From Chloroflexota bacterium (GTDB lineage Bacteria > Chloroflexota > Anaerolineae > Aggregatilineales > Phototrophicaceae), in NCBI GenBank assembly GCA_010092805.1, contig JAADYY010000133.1, positions 1-6,140 on the forward strand: 6,140 bases of DNA. The letters are read 5' to 3'. Numbering within the stretch: the first letter of the stretch is position 1; each line of letters opens with the position of its first letter. The notes beneath the pieces are model-generated. The model saw only the letters and a list, made by a program, of their open reading frames with translations. It was not told the DNA's origin and made no database searches. Positions 5,453 to 6,140 of this stretch are shown piece by piece. The position numbers and the translations under genes were made by a program.

Positions 5453-6140
5453 ACACAATGCTTGCTGACAGCCGAGACAGTATGAAACATGCAGCGCGTG
5501 CCTCCATGCGGACGACCGTGTTGGCGGCAGATGACATTCGCCAAATTGTGCAGCGGGTTGGCCTGCATACATTGATGGACGAGTTAATCGCCCGGTTATC
5601 AACGGCGTTCAAGCACTACGATCCTGAGAAAACGCAAATCCCAACGCGCGCGGGCTTTGCCTACGATTTGCCGCACACCGGGCTGATCGAGTGGATGCCG
5701 GTGATGTCGTTACAGGACAACGTCACGATCAAAGTTGTTGGGTATCATCCAACCAACCCCACCCAGCATAACCTGCCCACGATTATCTCGACGCTCAGTG
5801 CATATGATGTCTGCACTGGGCATTTGATCGGCCTCGCCGATGGTACGTTCCTCACCGCGCTGCGGACGGGTGCGGCTTCGGCGTTGGCGAGCGCGGTTAT
5901 GGCATCGCCCAACGCCAAAACCATTGGCTTGATTGGCGCGGGGGTGCAAGCGGTGACACAACTCCACGCGCTGTCGCGGTTGTTCGATTTCGGCGAGGTG
6001 CTGGTTTACGATGTGAACCGACAGGTGAGTGAGAGTTTCCCAGAGCGCGTCGCGTTTCTGGAGTTGGACCTCCGCGTGATGAGCGCCGAGGAACTGCCCC
6101 AACTGGTCGAAACTGTCGATATTCTGTGTACCGCCACATC
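5449..6140 (+). CDS. Ornithine cyclodeaminase/mu-crystallin-family protein (3' partial)
   Basis: 230 complete codons are visible and the frame is open to the window edge. The family is a set of NAD(P)-dependent enzymes that deaminate or reduce amino acids or imines (ornithine to proline, imine reduction, N-(1-carboxy)alkyl amino acid cleavage as in SbnB). Recognisable elements: IPTRAGF with R67, GLIEWMP with E81, IKVVGYHPTNP with K95, the DGTFLTALRTGAASALAS stretch with R139, and the Rossmann motif GLIGAGVQA at 160-168. From memory of Pseudomonas putida ornithine cyclodeaminase, R67, E81, K95 and R139 correspond to its substrate-binding Arg, Glu, Lys and Arg. The catalytic Asp (D228 there) should lie just past the right edge. 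The first ~22 residues are longer than usual. The 4-bp overlap with the SGNH-like gene implies joint expression and function. KVVGYHPTNP suggests a subgroup distinct from classical enzymes, so the substrate is not assigned. Confidence 0.88.
   Translation, partial: MNTMLADSRDSMKHAARASMRTTVLAADDIRQIVQRVGLHTLMDELIARLSTAFKHYDPEKTQIPTRAGFAYDLPHTGLIEWMPVMSLQDNVTIKVVGYHPTNPTQHNLPTIISTLSAYDVCTGHLIGLADGTFLTALRTGAASALASAVMASPNAKTIGLIGAGVQAVTQLHALSRLFDFGEVLVYDVNRQVSESFPERVAFLELDLRVMSAEELPQLVETVDILCTAT

Noticed and set aside
5710..6102. Minus-strand open frame of 130 codons near the right edge.
   Set aside because: It lies wholly opposite the ornithine cyclodeaminase-like gene, whose motifs are clear, and its translation resembles no known protein.

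Overview
The window reads as a chromosomal segment of a moderately GC-rich bacterium. All genes are on the + strand, coding is dense, and no phage, transposon, CRISPR, rRNA or tRNA signal was seen. Taxonomy cannot be fixed from this window. The style of the cation-efflux protein's C-terminal tail and of the ornithine-cyclodeaminase-like protein loosely recalls Chloroflexota or Cyanobacteria, but this is an impression only.

Left part (1-3523). The window opens inside the 3' end of a Gfo/Idh/MocA-type oxidoreductase. After a 185 bp gap with a weak promoter candidate comes a metal-transport pair: a HupE/UreJ-family nickel/cobalt permease, then a cation diffusion facilitator (CDF) with a strong Shine-Dalgarno sequence. 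The CDF protein carries two HEH clusters at its N-terminus and an unassigned C-terminal domain of about 160 residues. A Sfp-type 4'-phosphopantetheinyl transferase follows 26 bp later and is probably read from the same transcript.

Middle (3524-3802). A 279 bp intergenic region is visibly more AT-rich than its surroundings. It holds a TATAAA -10 candidate, short dyads, a 7-bp-stem hairpin in the predicted leader, and an 8-bp direct repeat running up to the next start codon.

Right part (3803-6140). A second operon begins here. The first gene encodes a five-helix membrane protein with an extracytoplasmic SGNH/AlgJ/DltD-like domain in which all three catalytic positions appear to be replaced (Ser to Asp; Asp and His of the C-terminal DxH to Thr and Tyr). 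The second overlaps it by 4 bp and encodes an ornithine cyclodeaminase/mu-crystallin-family protein that runs off the right edge.

The most interesting inference is that the right operon, with the neighbouring phosphopantetheinyl transferase, could belong to a carrier-protein-dependent system that makes an amino acid and places it on an envelope component, by analogy with Dlt-type D-alanylation. No carrier protein, adenylating enzyme or MBOAT acyltransferase is visible in the window, so this depends on what lies beyond 6140.
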